Shown: piece after piece, positions 47,401-58,406 of the stretch
How positions within the stretch are numbered: the stretch's first letter is position 1
How the letters are laid out: each line of letters begins with the position of its first letter
Assembly (NCBI GenBank): GCA_032358165.1
Contig: JAALGY010000023.1
Location: 3,038,001-3,102,000, forward strand
Direction of reading: 5' to 3'
Source: Diplosphaera chodatii
Lineage: Eukaryota > Chlorophyta > Trebouxiophyceae > Prasiolales > Stichococcaceae
Length of the DNA stretch: 64,000 nt
Notes under the pieces: generated by a model
What the model was told of the DNA's origin: nothing
What the model saw: only the letters and a program-made list of their open reading frames with translations
Databases searched by the model: none
Translations under genes and position numbers: made by a program

Positions 47401-48674
47401 CCCCTTGCTCACATAGTTGCCGAGGTGGCGGGGCCCTCGCTGCCCCTCGTAGGCTGTGCCGACAACGAGGTCACGCTGCTCCGCTGATGGCCGCATCGCT
47501 GGGACCTGTGTGCACAGGCAGGCGATGATGCCATGCTGGAGCGAATGTGCAAACAGGGATGGACCCGGCTCTGGCAGACGCTGCACAGGAGGTACGCTGT
47601 GCGGCGGCAGCGATCTACATAAGAGAAGATCCAAGTACTGAGTGATCTGTCTAGCTCTGCAACTTGACCAGCAGGCTATCAGAGGGGGGCCATGGCTGTG
47701 GCGCGCAGGGAGCACCTGCAGGAAGCGGATGTTGGGGTTGGGTGCCTTGGCGATGGCAGACATAATGGCCCTGACTTGCGGAACGAATGACAGGCCGCCG
47801 CTGTTGTCCAGCGCCATGATGGGGATGTCCCACAGTGTCTGCGCCGCGTTGCTCTGCCCTGCAGCAGTGCGGCGCACTCAATGCTGTCAGGCGGGTGTCC
47901 TTTGGACTCGTGCTGCCGAGCTACTTTGGAGCATTCCTCTGTGCAACCTTGCACCGCAAGCTTGCACGCAGAAGCAAAAACGAGGCGTGCAGATGCCACC
48001 ATACCTGCCATCCAGAACACCTCGCCGACAAGCACGTTCCTGGCAGAGTCTTTGCCAAATGCGCTTGTGGCTGTCAGGGTGTAAGGCCCGCCCGCGCGGA
48101 GGGCGCCCAGCTTGACGCGCCACTCGCCGGTGCTGTCGACAGTGCCGCTTGCGCTGCAGGTGAGCCACGGAAATCTGCTGAGCAGAGATGGCCGCACACA
48201 AGCGGAGGGCAACAGCGCAATTGACATGTGTCAACAGGTCGCTGCAGGGGCGGTGCACAGCTGGCACTTCCAGCAGCCTTTGCCCACACCTGGCGATGAC
48301 TTTGGGGGCTGGTGGCGGCGGCGGTGGCGGCGGCGGTGGTGGAGGCAGCGGCGGCGGTGACGGCTCGTCGCGCTTTGCCTGCAGGCGCCGCCCCTTCCTA
48401 GCTGCCGTTGCTGGCGGCGGCGGCGGCGCGGCAGGGCCGTCAGAACCACATTGACGACTGAGCCCGGCGGGCCAAAGCCCACCACCGTACCGTCTGCGCC
48501 GCGCTGCAGCACCACATTGTCCACGTACAGGCCGTGCAGCCGAAATCTGATGGCTGGCGGCGGCGGCGGCGGCTTGCGTGGCGGCGGCGGCGGTGATTTG
48601 TTCAGTATCTCATCAGCCGCTGCCAGTGCCTCCAGACACAGCAGTGCAACGAGAATAAATATGTGTCCAACCAT
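44457..48674 (-). CDS. Secreted sialate-O-acetylesterase-like hydrolase
   Basis: SIAE-type SGNH hydrolases remove acetyl groups from sugars. The start at 48674 gives a signal peptide (MVGHIFILVALLCLEALAAA) followed by a Pro hinge (PPPPPRKPPPPPP). Family blocks follow in order on the - strand: GLYVDNVVLQRG (about 48530), GEWRVKLGALRAGGPYTL (about 48110), VLVGEVFWMA (about 48020) spliced to GQSNAAQTLWDIPIM (about 47850, catalytic Ser in GQSN), LLTAQQLNAALKVPVGIIQ (about 47130), VAWPGSSIQSWIDRGTL (about 46940), FNSVIWWQG (about 46765), VWNAYDKLLQGMLASWRSYL (about 46450), QADPRTDLISTIDIGSWANV (about 45930) and VRYAYRDAPDGCNLYSS (about 44550). The last exon carries an Ala/Lys-rich low-complexity insert. 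Green algae make little or no sialic acid, so the substrate is more likely an acetylated wall or matrix glycan. Confidence 0.85.
45035..45107. repeat. Tandem duplication containing a 3' splice site (SIAE-like gene)
   Basis: About 30 bp (gactgg...cagtgaccgcctgcatg...) is present at 45035-45065 and again, slightly changed, at 45078-45107. On the - strand each copy contains CATGCAG followed by G(C/T)GGTCACTGC, so the gene has two nearly identical acceptor sites 42 bp apart. Confidence 0.85.
48309..48430. repeat. GGC/GGT-rich simple repeat
   Basis: Imperfect (GGCGGT)n and (GGC)n runs lie in the first intron region of the SIAE-like gene. Apparent Gly-rich and Pro-rich frames on both strands are by-products of the repeat. 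Confidence 0.85.
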
Positions 48675-49495
48675 ACTGCGCTGCTCGCTGTCTGCCGCTG
48701 CTTGCCGTTTGCAGCTGCTCAAATAGCCAGGTCACCAATGATGGTGGCAGAATGCCGCCGCCACTGCTATGCGGTGCCGCGCAGTGATGCGCCGCCTGTA
48801 CCGGATTCGCTACTGCAGCTTGCTGACAGCTGAAGTCAGGGCTGAACGGCGAGTCTGCTGATGCGGGCTGAAAAGCCGTCAGTCAAATACCACTCGAGGG
48901 TTGGTAATCGTATATGGGAGGTGCCTGCGCGATGCAAGCGCCCAGCGTAAGCTACTACAGGATATAAGGTTGTTGTCGTCTGAAACGTGTGATGTGGCAC
49001 AGTCTTTTCAAGTTGTGTATACACCCCGCGCGGCGCCAGCAGCCTGCTCACGCGGTGCACTGCCCGCCTTGCGATGGAGGCAGCCCCGTCGGTCTTGCTG
49101 ATCAGCAACCTCAGGCAGTCCACTGATTCTACAGGAGGTCCTCTGATGGGCATTCAAGCCTCTGCGCTCCCCGAAGCTGTTCCTAGGTACAGCTGGACGT
49201 GACAACAGCACAGTGCGCCGGTGCAAAGAGCAAGGCGGCGCTCTTGTGTCAAGCAGGCGCTTCCAAGCGGCCAGCAGTATATCCTAGACTGTCGAAAGAG
49301 TGTTTGTTTTGACGACAGAAGTGTCACCGGACGCTTTCACCCGCAGGTCGGTCAGACCACTGGTTGCCGCCATGGTGGGTTCGGCGGATGTACAACAAGT
49401 GCCGCCCTGCAGCGCCGGCGATCAGGCAGGATGACGGTGCGTTTGCACAGCCTCAACCGATTGCAGTCCCTGTGGTCGAGTCATCTTTGTGCAGT
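48675..49495. other. Divergent promoter region, SIAE-like (-) and AKR2-like (+)
   Basis: About 0.8 kb between outward-facing start codons. No supportable exon, repeat or RNA gene. Short frames are present but not conserved-looking. Confidence 0.55.
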
Positions 49496-51987
49496 ATGAG
49501 TATGGCAGCCTTTCAAGTTTGCCGAACATCGGCCGCCGCTTGCCCGCCGCCAGCCTGCCCGAGCCATGCATCCTTCTGCAGCCCTCAATCTCAGGCCAGG
49601 CTTCTCAGGCAGTGCGCCACGCCACTGACAGCAGCAGCCAGTCCCATATGTCAACAGCGACGCAGCGGCCGGGTTGCTGTGTCCGATAAGGAGCGGCAGT
49701 ATCGGGCCGACTTTGAGAAGCGGATTGAGGAAGAGGATGCAGCCGTTGAGGCCGAGGCGGCGCCCAGCATGGAGGCGCAGCTGCAGGCGCTGCGGGACCA
49801 GGGGCCGCCGCCGGGCATGAGCCACGAGGACTTCCAGCAGCAGATGGCGCAGTATGAGCAGGCCATGCAAGACCCAGCGGTGCGCATGAAAAGTCCTGCA
49901 TGAACAGCCAAACGCACTGCCTTGCGTTCCAGAGTAACGCAAGTGCACCTGGTGGTGATTGGACTCCCTATATCGGCCACGTCCGCCAACCTGCACACCA
50001 TTATTGTGGGGCACACGACACCTGCCGGCACCTGGCATGCACCCGTGCCGGCGCCCAGCCTGCATGCGGAAGCACTCCGCCGGCCCCGGGGTGTCTGGAG
50101 GGATATCTGGCGTGCATGCAGCTGTGGTGACGACTTTCTCTGCGCTCCTGGCAGACGCGGCGGCGCATGGAGGAGATGCAGGCGGAGGCGGCGCGGCCCG
50201 AGGTGCAGCAGCAGATGGCGCAGATGGCGGCGGTCATGCAAAACAGAGACCTCATGGAGCGCATGCAGCAGCTCAAGGTGCGCATCGCACGCCGCCGCCC
50301 GACGGCGCCCCCCCTCTCTCCGCCGCAAACGCTGCTTTAAGATGGACAGCCGTGCATGACTGCCCCGCTGGCCGACCCACGAGCGCCGGCGCTGCCCCCA
50401 CCGTCCTCACCGTCGCCCCTGTGGTACGCACAGGGCGATGAGATGCTGGCACGGATAGACGAGATGCAGGTGAGCCGTGCGTTGTATGCCCTGTGCAAGC
50501 TGCATGGGTGGGACTGCAACTCATGTGACCAGCCCGCCAGCAGCCGGTGGTGGGGATGCATCTGGCGTGGCAGCAGCTGGCCAGACACGCCATGGTCCTG
50601 ACTGTTGCGCTGTACAGGAAGGCTGCAGGCTTCGTGAGCTGGGGACCAGACAGCTTGGCCAGTGGGCATCACCTGGACGCCTGCCTGACGCTGCCGCATT
50701 CGGTGCTGCAGGAAGACCCCGAGTTTGCAGACTTCTTTGGGGCGGTGCAGTCCGGTGGCATGGCCGCGCTGCAGCAGTACATGGGCAACCCGGACTTCCT
50801 GGCCAAGCTGGGCGAGCGCATCGGCGACATCGACCTGGCGCTGCCCGGCGAGAAGCGGCCGGCGGCCCCCCCTGGAGCATCGGCGGCCGCAGCCCCGCCG
50901 GGCGCCCAGGCGCCGCCGGAGATCGAGAACCTGCTGCAGGCCGCCAAGTGAGGCTGCACTGCTGACGTTGCATGCGCGCAGCCACCTGGTGCTCTCCGCT
51001 TGCGCGCTTGCCCAGACGCAGGTTCGGCATCCACCATGTCTGGGGATGCTCATGCTGAGTGCAATCCGGCAGGTATGGCGACCTGGAGGCGACAGAAGAT
51101 CTCATCGCGGTGGGCCACGACACCAACGCCACCGACGCAGAGAAGCGCACGCCCCTGCACTACGCTGTCGCGTACAGGTATGATGGCAAGCATGTCAAAG
51201 CAGACATGCCAACTAAACCTGGTTTAAGCAAGTGTTGGTGTGATCAGGGCACAAGTCAGGGCTCGGAGCACCGAAGACCGGCGTGCTGTGGTATCACCAG
51301 GAGGTTGCGCAGCATCGCCAGCGGCAGCAAGGGCACGTTTGCATTCACGCCTGCAGGCACCTGCCGATTGCTAGTGAGCTGCTGCGGGCGGGCGCCAATG
51401 TGGAGGCGCGGGACAGCAAGGGCAACACGCCGCTGCACTACGCCGCCGGCTACGGCCGGTGCGCCCTGTGACTGCTTGTTCATTTGGGCAGACCTTTGCC
51501 GGTGGATCACGCTGCTGCTCTGGCTGTCAGCCAGCCGATTGGAGGCGCGACACTGCTGCAATGAACCAGCGGGACCAGTCAGCCAGAGAGCATGTCCCCA
51601 GGCATGTTGCAGCAGGACCTGCAGTGGTCTCGGCACTCTTCGCCAGACCTTTACATCGCGTTGCTGCTGTTTGCAGTGGCGAGTTTGTGGCGCAGCTGCT
51701 GGAGGCGGGCGCCAGCGGCACCGTTACAAATGACAACGACCACACTCCCTACCAGCTCGTCAGGTGCGCGCCCAAGCCGCGGACACAGTCGGCTCATTGC
51801 ACGCTGCCGTGTTGTTTGAGTTGGCCCTGCATGTGTCAAGTTCCATGCCACTCTCCTTGGTGAGGTGCGATGTACGCCTGACCCTGAGACTGCGTGTGCA
51901 TGTGCGTCGTGCAGCATGGAGCAGCGCAACCCGCTGAACCAGGAGTTGGAGACGCTCGAACAGCTGCAACGGGCTGCCGGCGCCTGA
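49496..51987 (+). CDS. STI1 plus ankyrin-repeat protein, AKR2-like with plastid-type leader
   Basis: The model is 49496-49879, 50155-50277, 50434-50469, 50712-50947, 51073-51177, 51357-51458, 51677-51763, 51915-51987, giving 381 residues with all phases consistent. Plant AKR2 binds nascent outer-envelope proteins of chloroplasts through STI1 and ankyrin domains. Here a leader of about 55 residues rich in Ala/Ser/Cys/Arg (MSMAAFQVCRTSAAACPPP ...) precedes a charged helix. Met/Gln-rich STI1-type helices follow (EVQQQMAQMAAVMQNRDLME; AALQQYMGNPDFLAKLGERI). There are three ankyrin units: TPLHYAVAY, ANVEARDSKGNTPLHYAAGY and AGASGTVTNDNDHTPYQL. AKR2 itself is cytosolic and lacks a transit peptide, so either this is a plastid-resident relative or the first exon is cytosolic and only looks like a leader. 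The neighbour is the - strand SIAE-like gene. Confidence 0.85.
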
Positions 51988-52773
51988 TGCTGTTCAGTCT
52001 GGCTGAAACCTGGTGCAGTCTGCCTGTGGCGTATTAAAGCAGCGTTGAACAGTCTTGTGTACTATCCGGCAAACTAGACGATCAGCCAATCAGTGTAGTT
52101 GAGGTGTAGAAGGGCGTGTGCTGGAGGTCATTGGCAATGACCGACATGCTGACAGCCATGACATACTGCCCTCATAGCCTGCATTGGGTGCCCATTCAGA
52201 ACGCAATGGCACGTGCCGAAAAACAGCCAAAATCCACAGCTGTCAGTCCTATGTACAGGGTTTTGCACCTCTCGTGTGCAGCGCATCGCGTGCGCTCCGT
52301 ATCTACCCCGCTGCACCGTAGCTGCAGGCTGTAGTTGCTAATCCCTGCCAATCTGAAGGCTTTGCTCGACCGTCGCTGGTGAAAAGCCCTCCGGCTTGGC
52401 CTGTTGCCCAGCCGTTACCCCAGTAGTCAACATTGACACTTACGCACGTGGTCCGTGACGAGGAGGCTTCGCTTGACTCCACAAATCTTGTTGGTCGGCG
52501 CTCGGTGGCGCTGTGCATCACCAGACAACAGCTGAGCACCGTCACCCGCTGTCCATACCGCCGCTGATGGGTTTGATGCAGCTTGGATGATAGCAGGGTG
52601 TTGACATCTTGCCTGCGTTTCGACAGCCTAGGTAGCGGAGCACGGCGAGAAGCTTGTGCAGACAGTTCAGACTTGTCAGATCAGATCGTCAGGCTTCCTG
52701 CTGCAGTAGCCCGCTCGATATAGGTTGGGTACTTAGGGGCCTGTCCCACGGCGAAACTGGCTCCTGGTGCCGC
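51988..52773. other. Intergenic, AKR2-like 3' end to bZIP 5' region
   Basis: Holds the 3' UTR of the AKR2-like gene (AT-richer part, 52020-52110) and the promoter of the bZIP gene. No exon, repeat or RNA gene was supported. Confidence 0.55.
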
Positions 52774-55700
52774 ATGGCGGGCCACATGCCGCGCAGCGGT
52801 GGCAGCTTACATTTGCAGCCAGGTGTGATTGGCATGCGGGGGCGGCAGCCGTCGACGGACTCGCCGTCGTCCGTCAGCCTGGCCGGACTGGCGGGATTGG
52901 AGGCAGCCCAGGGCAGCCTCACTTCCAACGCCCTCTTCGGCAGCCTCAACCTGGTGCGCAGGAGCTTCCCAGCTGTTGTGTTATCGCCGCTGGTCTCAGC
53001 TGAAATGTTGCCAGACTGTGCTGGCTGTCCTGGGGTACAATACTGCCTGACCTGGGTGTTGCAGTGTTACTGCCAAGGTCCTGCCGGGCGGAGCCCCTCT
53101 CGGTCTCGAAGCAGCGCTGCCTTGCATCACACACACGTTGCAAGTGCACGTGCTGAGTGCTGCCACGCCGGCCTTGCGTACGACAGCGTATGCGGACTGA
53201 CCGCAGGGACGCATCGGCACGGCGGTTTGGCAACCCTTGTCCAAGCCCGCTGGTTCACTTTGCCACAGGAGGAGCTGCTGGGCGGCCGGGAGATGGAGCA
53301 GCAGGGCCGGGAGCTGCTGCACAACATGCGGGCGGCGGAGCTGCACCAGCGCACGCATCGGCTGGCGGACGGGGGGTCGGGGCCGCCACCGGCGGCGCAC
53401 CCCGCCGGGCTGCCGCCGCCCGAGTTCGGCGGCTTCCCCAAGCCGGACACCACGTGCGGCCTCTCGCCACCCCCCGCCCTGCCCAACAGCAGCACGGAGC
53501 GCGTGTTTTGGCACAGGCATTTTGATGCCTGTGGCCCTGCGTGGTGCGCCGCTGCTTGTGGGTGGCCCAGTTCGTGTATTGCCGCCTGATGTGCAGGTCG
53601 CTGCCTGCCGGCAAGACCAGCGACGACATCTGGCGCGGCCTGGGCATGGATCTGCCCCCCGGCGGCAGTGAAGCCGGCTGGCCGTCTGCTTCAGGGCCGG
53701 GCCCCATCCCCGACATGAGACAGACGGTGAACAGGAGCAACAACCTTGTCTGTGTAGCATATCCACTGCGACAGCACGGCTGCTGGCACGTCATGCTGTG
53801 CACCATTGCGTAGGAATAGCCTTCGGATTTCCGGACGTGCATGGCACGTATTCTGAGCTCAAGTGGCATGGTCTGCAGCATTTCAGACGTGGCTGTGCCT
53901 CTCGGCACAGGCGCCGTCACCGCAGGGCACTGATGCCGCGCACCCCAGCCTGCCTCCCGCGCTTGGCGGCTACCTGCCCTCGGGCAGCGGCAGTATGCGG
54001 CCCCCTTCTGGCGGGCCGCCGGGCACGCCGCCGTCCCCCGCGCAGCAGCAGGCGGCCCTAGAGCTGCAGCTGGAAGCCCTGCAGCAGCAGCAGCGGCTGC
54101 AGCAGCACCAGCTGCAGGCTTACCCGCCGCTCCCGCGCGGCGGCGGCGGCGGCCTGGGCGCCACGCAGCCCAGCCTCGCGAGCAGCGTCAGCGGCGTCTC
54201 CAGCACAGGCCTGACACATGGTGCGTCGACCCTTGGGCTGTGCTCTATGCGCAGCAGTCACTTTCTGCGAGCGCTGTACCGAAGGGCTGCGATCGCCAAG
54301 GCCACGGATACGGGCTGCCAAGCTGTTGTTGGATCGGCAGGACGGTCTGCTGTGCTTGCCAGAAGCCTTCCACCCTGCCAAGGATTGAGAGGTGCACACC
54401 TGCAGGGCTTGGCGCGCTTGGGGTGTTTAGCAGCGGCAGCACCGAAGTGGCCAGCCACCTCATGTCGGCAGGCGGCTCTGCCTGGTGAGCAGTAATAATT
54501 ATTAAGTAATATACAAATATTCAATAATAATAATAATTAATGCCCGCGTGCTGATCTGCATGCTGTGCTTGGCAACCGCTGGCTATCTGTGCCTGTGTGG
54601 TTCCACAGGCCCCACCCTCAGGATGCATGAGCAGCGCCCTGCTCAGGCAGGGAGTTTTTCTGCCTGTGCTTTGTGCGACCTCAAGCGGGCCATTGGGCCA
54701 TCAGTGACGAAGGTGCCTGTCGTTTTTGACCCGCAGGTACAGCCAGCTGGGGCTGCAGCCGGGCCTGGGCGGCGGCCCTGGGGTGCTGCGCGTCGGCAGC
54801 GGCCTGCCGCCGAGCAGGCCATCGGGTCTGACTGCTGGCCGCCTGGCCAGTGGCGGCAGCGGCCCTGCAGTGCCCTCGGCACTGCAGAGTGCGCAGGCCG
54901 CGCTGCAGACCGCATCTGCGCAGCTGCAGCCCGGCGGCAGCAGCCTCAGCAGCTATGGGTCCATGGGCGGGGCGGGGCTCTCAGGTGCTGCGGCATTGCC
55001 TGTTTGGCCTCGACTTACCTGCACATGCGCCGCTGCAACAGAGGAAATGCTGTACGCAGTGAAGTGCTGTGTGCAGTCCATGCTTCAGCAAGCCTGCATC
55101 GGTGGACGCGCTGTCTGCCAGGCTGTCCGATTGGCCTGCCGGCCCACATGACGGACGCGCTTCAAATCTGTTCTGTTGCCAGAGCTTTTGGCGCTGACGC
55201 CCTGCTTGCTGCTGCCCCCAGGCGGCGGCGGCAACGCCAGCTCGCACCCGGTGTCGCCCGTGGTCAGCGGCGGCCGGGACCCGTGTGCCGACGGCAGCGT
55301 GCGCCGCGGCTCGGCTGGCGCCTACCCCGCCATGGCCGGCTCGCCCAGGTGGGCTCAGGGTCTAGGGTCTAGGGACTCTGCTGCCGGCTGCAGTGTGTGT
55401 TGACACAGGCATCCCCAGCAGACCGCAGTGGATTGCTGCCGGCATTGCACAGCCGGCGGCAGCTGCTGACGCCACACGCATGCCTCACAGCGCCTGGCCA
55501 GCGTCTGCTGGCCGCTTGCACGGTGCATGCTTGAATGTCCCGCAACAATGCGAGAAGTGACAATCACGCTTGCCTCGGTGGTCCCCAGGTTCAGCTCGCA
55601 CGCTGCGCTGCCGGGGGCGGGCATGCTGTATGGCGGCGAGCTGCCCCAGGGTGGACCGCCGGAGCTCCAGGGCCGCCCCATCACCGACAGCCCCCCGCGC

Positions 55701-58406
55701 TTCAACGGCCCCGACGCCCGGCCGCAGCCCCTAAACCCTGGCGGCGAGTACGTCTCAGGGCGCGGCGCCGTGCCGCTTGGCGGCATGCCGCCGCCGCCGC
55801 CCAACCTGGTGCGTGGCCTGGCAGCGGACCATCACACCATGCATGCTGCACACGACTGTCTCCGGCTGCCTGAGCCGTGGCCCGCCACTGATGCCTCGCC
55901 TGCACCTCACGCTCACTCCACAAAGTGAGAACGCAGCAGGGGACTCTACTTCAGTATATTGCTCTGCCATCTGCTGCCTGACTGCTGTTGTGTCATCAAA
56001 GTCATCACGACCACCCTGTGGACTGACTTCCAGGTTGTACACTCTGGCGGGGGCGCGCCGTTGCACCGGGGCATGTCCGCCAACGGCCGCATGCAGGCCG
56101 CGCCGGGCAGCCCCCCCGAGCCGGACGCCCCGCAGCACAGCCCGCCGCCGCCGCCGGCAGCCGGAGGCAGCGGCGCCGCCCGCCGCCAGCAGCAGCGCTC
56201 GCTGTCGCAGCCGGTCGGCGGGGGCCCGCCTGCGGGGGCCGCGGCCGTCACGGCCGCAGCTACGGGGCTGCCGCCAGCCGCCGGTAGGTCCTAGTCACTG
56301 TCATGCTGGAGCCTGTCCTGCGCACGCCTCTGCTCACCTGGTGCCTGCCGGCATGCATGACACAGCACCAGCCATGAGTGGCACGAGCATGCACAACAAA
56401 GCGCCTGCGCCGCCATCAAATTGGGGCACCGGGCGCTGCTTGCTGCACGGCTTCGGAGCCTGAACCACGGCACCGTTCACCAATCAGTCCGTCGCATGTC
56501 CTGTGATGATGTGCGCTTGACAGACATGTCACGCATCTTGATGCAGAGCGGGGCAGCAGGGGCGCAGCAGCCGCCGCAGCCTTCCCCGACATCCCGACCA
56601 CGGTGCCGCGGGTGCGCGCGGCGCCGGCGGCGGACGACGACTTCGATCTGCGGAGCGAGCTGCGGGGGGAAGGGGGCCGCGGGGGGCGGGGCCGCGGCAA
56701 GGCCCGCGGCCTGTCGGAGCGCGAGAAGGAGCAGCGCGACCTCAAGCGCAAGGTGCGTGACCTCCACGCAACGCCTGTGCACATGGATGCCTTTCGTCGA
56801 TGTGACAGTAAGGCATTTATTAGCGAGCGCAAGAGGGGGCGGCGTGAGCTTGAGCGCAACATGCTTTGTACAACAGCACAGCACCTTGGTGCATCCATAC
56901 CACTACCTTTCCCCGAGCAGCGCGGTCACTTGGGCAGGTGGAGCAGCACATCAGTGACTGAAGCGCTGTACAGGGGCCCGCACCAGAATGCACACACGAG
57001 ATGCACCAGTGAACTGATGGCGGTTTTCGGGACTGTGCTGCAGGAGGCGAACCGGGAGAGCGCGGCGCGGTCGCGCGACAAGCGGCTCAAGCTGATCGCG
57101 GACCTGGAGGTGGAGGTGCAGCAGCTCAAGCGCCAGCACGCCGAGTTCAAGGTGCCCCCCCCGCGCCGATATAGTGGGTCAGGATCCAGGGTTCAGCATC
57201 TGCGTCAGGTCCCCTGGGTGGAGGTGCAGCAGCTCAAGCGCCAGCACGCCGAGTTCAAGTTGGCCCCCTGTGCTGGAACTGCCGCTTCACAATCTTATAA
57301 TGTAAGTCTTGCGGCATCCCCGTCTGGAGGTGCAGCTGCCGCTGCTTCAAGCGCCAGCGCTCTCGGTGTTGGTTGCTGTTGCTGGGATCACGCTGCTCAG
57401 CAACCTTCGTGCAAGAGTCAGCATGCGGTCCGGCAGCAGGGTCTCACGATGTGCGTCCGCCAAACAGCCCCCACGCCACTGGACATGGCAGTAACATCGC
57501 AGCCCGATGCTTCGTGGCGATGCGCGCAGGCCAAGGTGATCGAGAGCACGGTGCCGCGGCCGTCGGTGGAGGCCCTGGAGGAGCGCAAGCGTGCGCTGCG
57601 CCGCGTGCGCACCGACCCCGCCGACTGCGAGGCCAGCATCACGCACGCGCTGCTGTCCGAGGGCCTGGACATCGCCGCCCTCGCCGCCCAGGTGACCTCT
57701 ACCGACGTCCAGGGTTTACAGTTCCTTACACTCCTGTCCAAGGCCGTCGACATCGCCGCCCTCGCCGCCCAGGTGGCTCCACTGATGTGCAGGGTCCAAA
57801 GTCATTTCACACTGCTGTAGTGGCCTGGCCTGGCCACTGCAGCGCTTGCTGCTTGGGCATGTGTCCTGGCAGCTGGTGAAACTGGTATGAAACTAGTAAA
57901 TTCCGAACCTACATATATGAAACTGGTGGACACCGCAGTGCCTGTGCCAACACAATGCGCACTTGTGGCATAGGCAATGCGGTTGCCTGAGCCCTGCACA
58001 GGCTGCAGCTGTCTGCCGTCAGGCTGTCGCCTCGTGAAGTCTCAGCATTCTGCATCTCTCCTGACGCCGCCATCCTCACGGCTGCTGGTGTTGCCCTCAG
58101 GTGCAGCAGCAGGTGAGCCAGGCGGACGTGGAGGCGGCCGCGATGTCGACAGAGGACGACGGCTCGCCGCCGCTAAACCCTGAGGCCCTCGTCGCCGCCA
58201 AGCTGGCGGCCATGCGGGAGGCGGAGAAGGCGGAAGCAGCGGCAGCGGATGCACAAGACCCTGACGCCGCCGCAGCACTGGACAGGGCCCCCAGCTCGAG
58301 TCCCACGGCGGCTGGGGGGGACGCGTTGCCGGCATCCAGGGCGGCGCCGCCCGTCATTGTGCCAGCGCTGGACACGCTGGTCCGCTGCGCTGCCAGCTCA
58401 TCTTGA
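52774..58406 (+). CDS. Large bZIP transcription factor with ABI5/ABF-like motif
   Basis: Model of 13 exons giving 846 residues with matching phases: 52774-52953, 53269-53516, 53597-53726, 53911-54220, 54406-54484, 54737-54984, 55222-55348, 55589-55808, 56034-56283, 56580-56752, 57044-57151, 57530-57691, 58101-58406. The basic region (residues about 656-670) is EANRESAARSRDKR with the diagnostic N-x7-R, preceded by SEREKEQRDLKRK. A short zipper follows (LKLIADLEVEVQQLKRQHAE). GKTSDDIWRGLGMD (about 53610-53655) resembles the GKTVDEVW phosphorylation motif of plant group A (ABI5/ABF) factors. The long middle is Gln/Pro/Gly/Ser-rich, as in activation domains. The second intron appears to use a GC donor (CACAG|gcattt at 53517), because the normal gt site at 53503 breaks the frame. 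Tandem duplications lie after the two exons near 57100 and 57700. Confidence 0.82.
54485..54541. repeat. AT-rich island at the start of a bZIP intron
   Basis: Immediately after the gtgagc donor at 54485, about 50 bases consist almost only of A and T, with (AAT)n-like runs (aataataataataattaat). The surroundings are strongly GC-rich. Confidence 0.9.
55363..55375. repeat. Telomere-variant TCTAGGG repeat in intron
   Basis: ggtctagggtctaggg, two TCTAGGG units, begins about 14 bases after the 5' splice site at 55349. Confidence 0.75.
57109..57259. repeat. 43-bp direct repeat, leucine-zipper coding segment, period 108
   Basis: The 43-bp sequence ending gccgagttcaag occurs at 57109-57151 (end of the zipper exon) and again without mismatch at 57217-57259 inside the following intron. 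In the second copy the donor gt is lost (aagttgg instead of aaggtgc). Confidence 0.95.
57668..57775. repeat. Direct repeat across the next bZIP exon end, period 81
   Basis: A 27-bp sequence (gacatcgccgccctcgccgc...aggtg) is identical at 57668-57694 and 57749-57775. The bases after each copy are also related (cctctaccgacgtccaggg against gctccactgatgtgcaggg). Both the exon end and the first part of the intron were duplicated, leaving two possible donors. Confidence 0.95.

Noticed and set aside
48188..48454. Gly-rich + strand frame
   Set aside because: Product of the GGC/GGT simple repeat in an intron of the - strand SIAE-like gene.
52996..53920. Long - strand frames opposite bZIP exons
   Set aside because: Exons on the + strand join in phase over 13 exons to a bZIP domain, so these are shadows.
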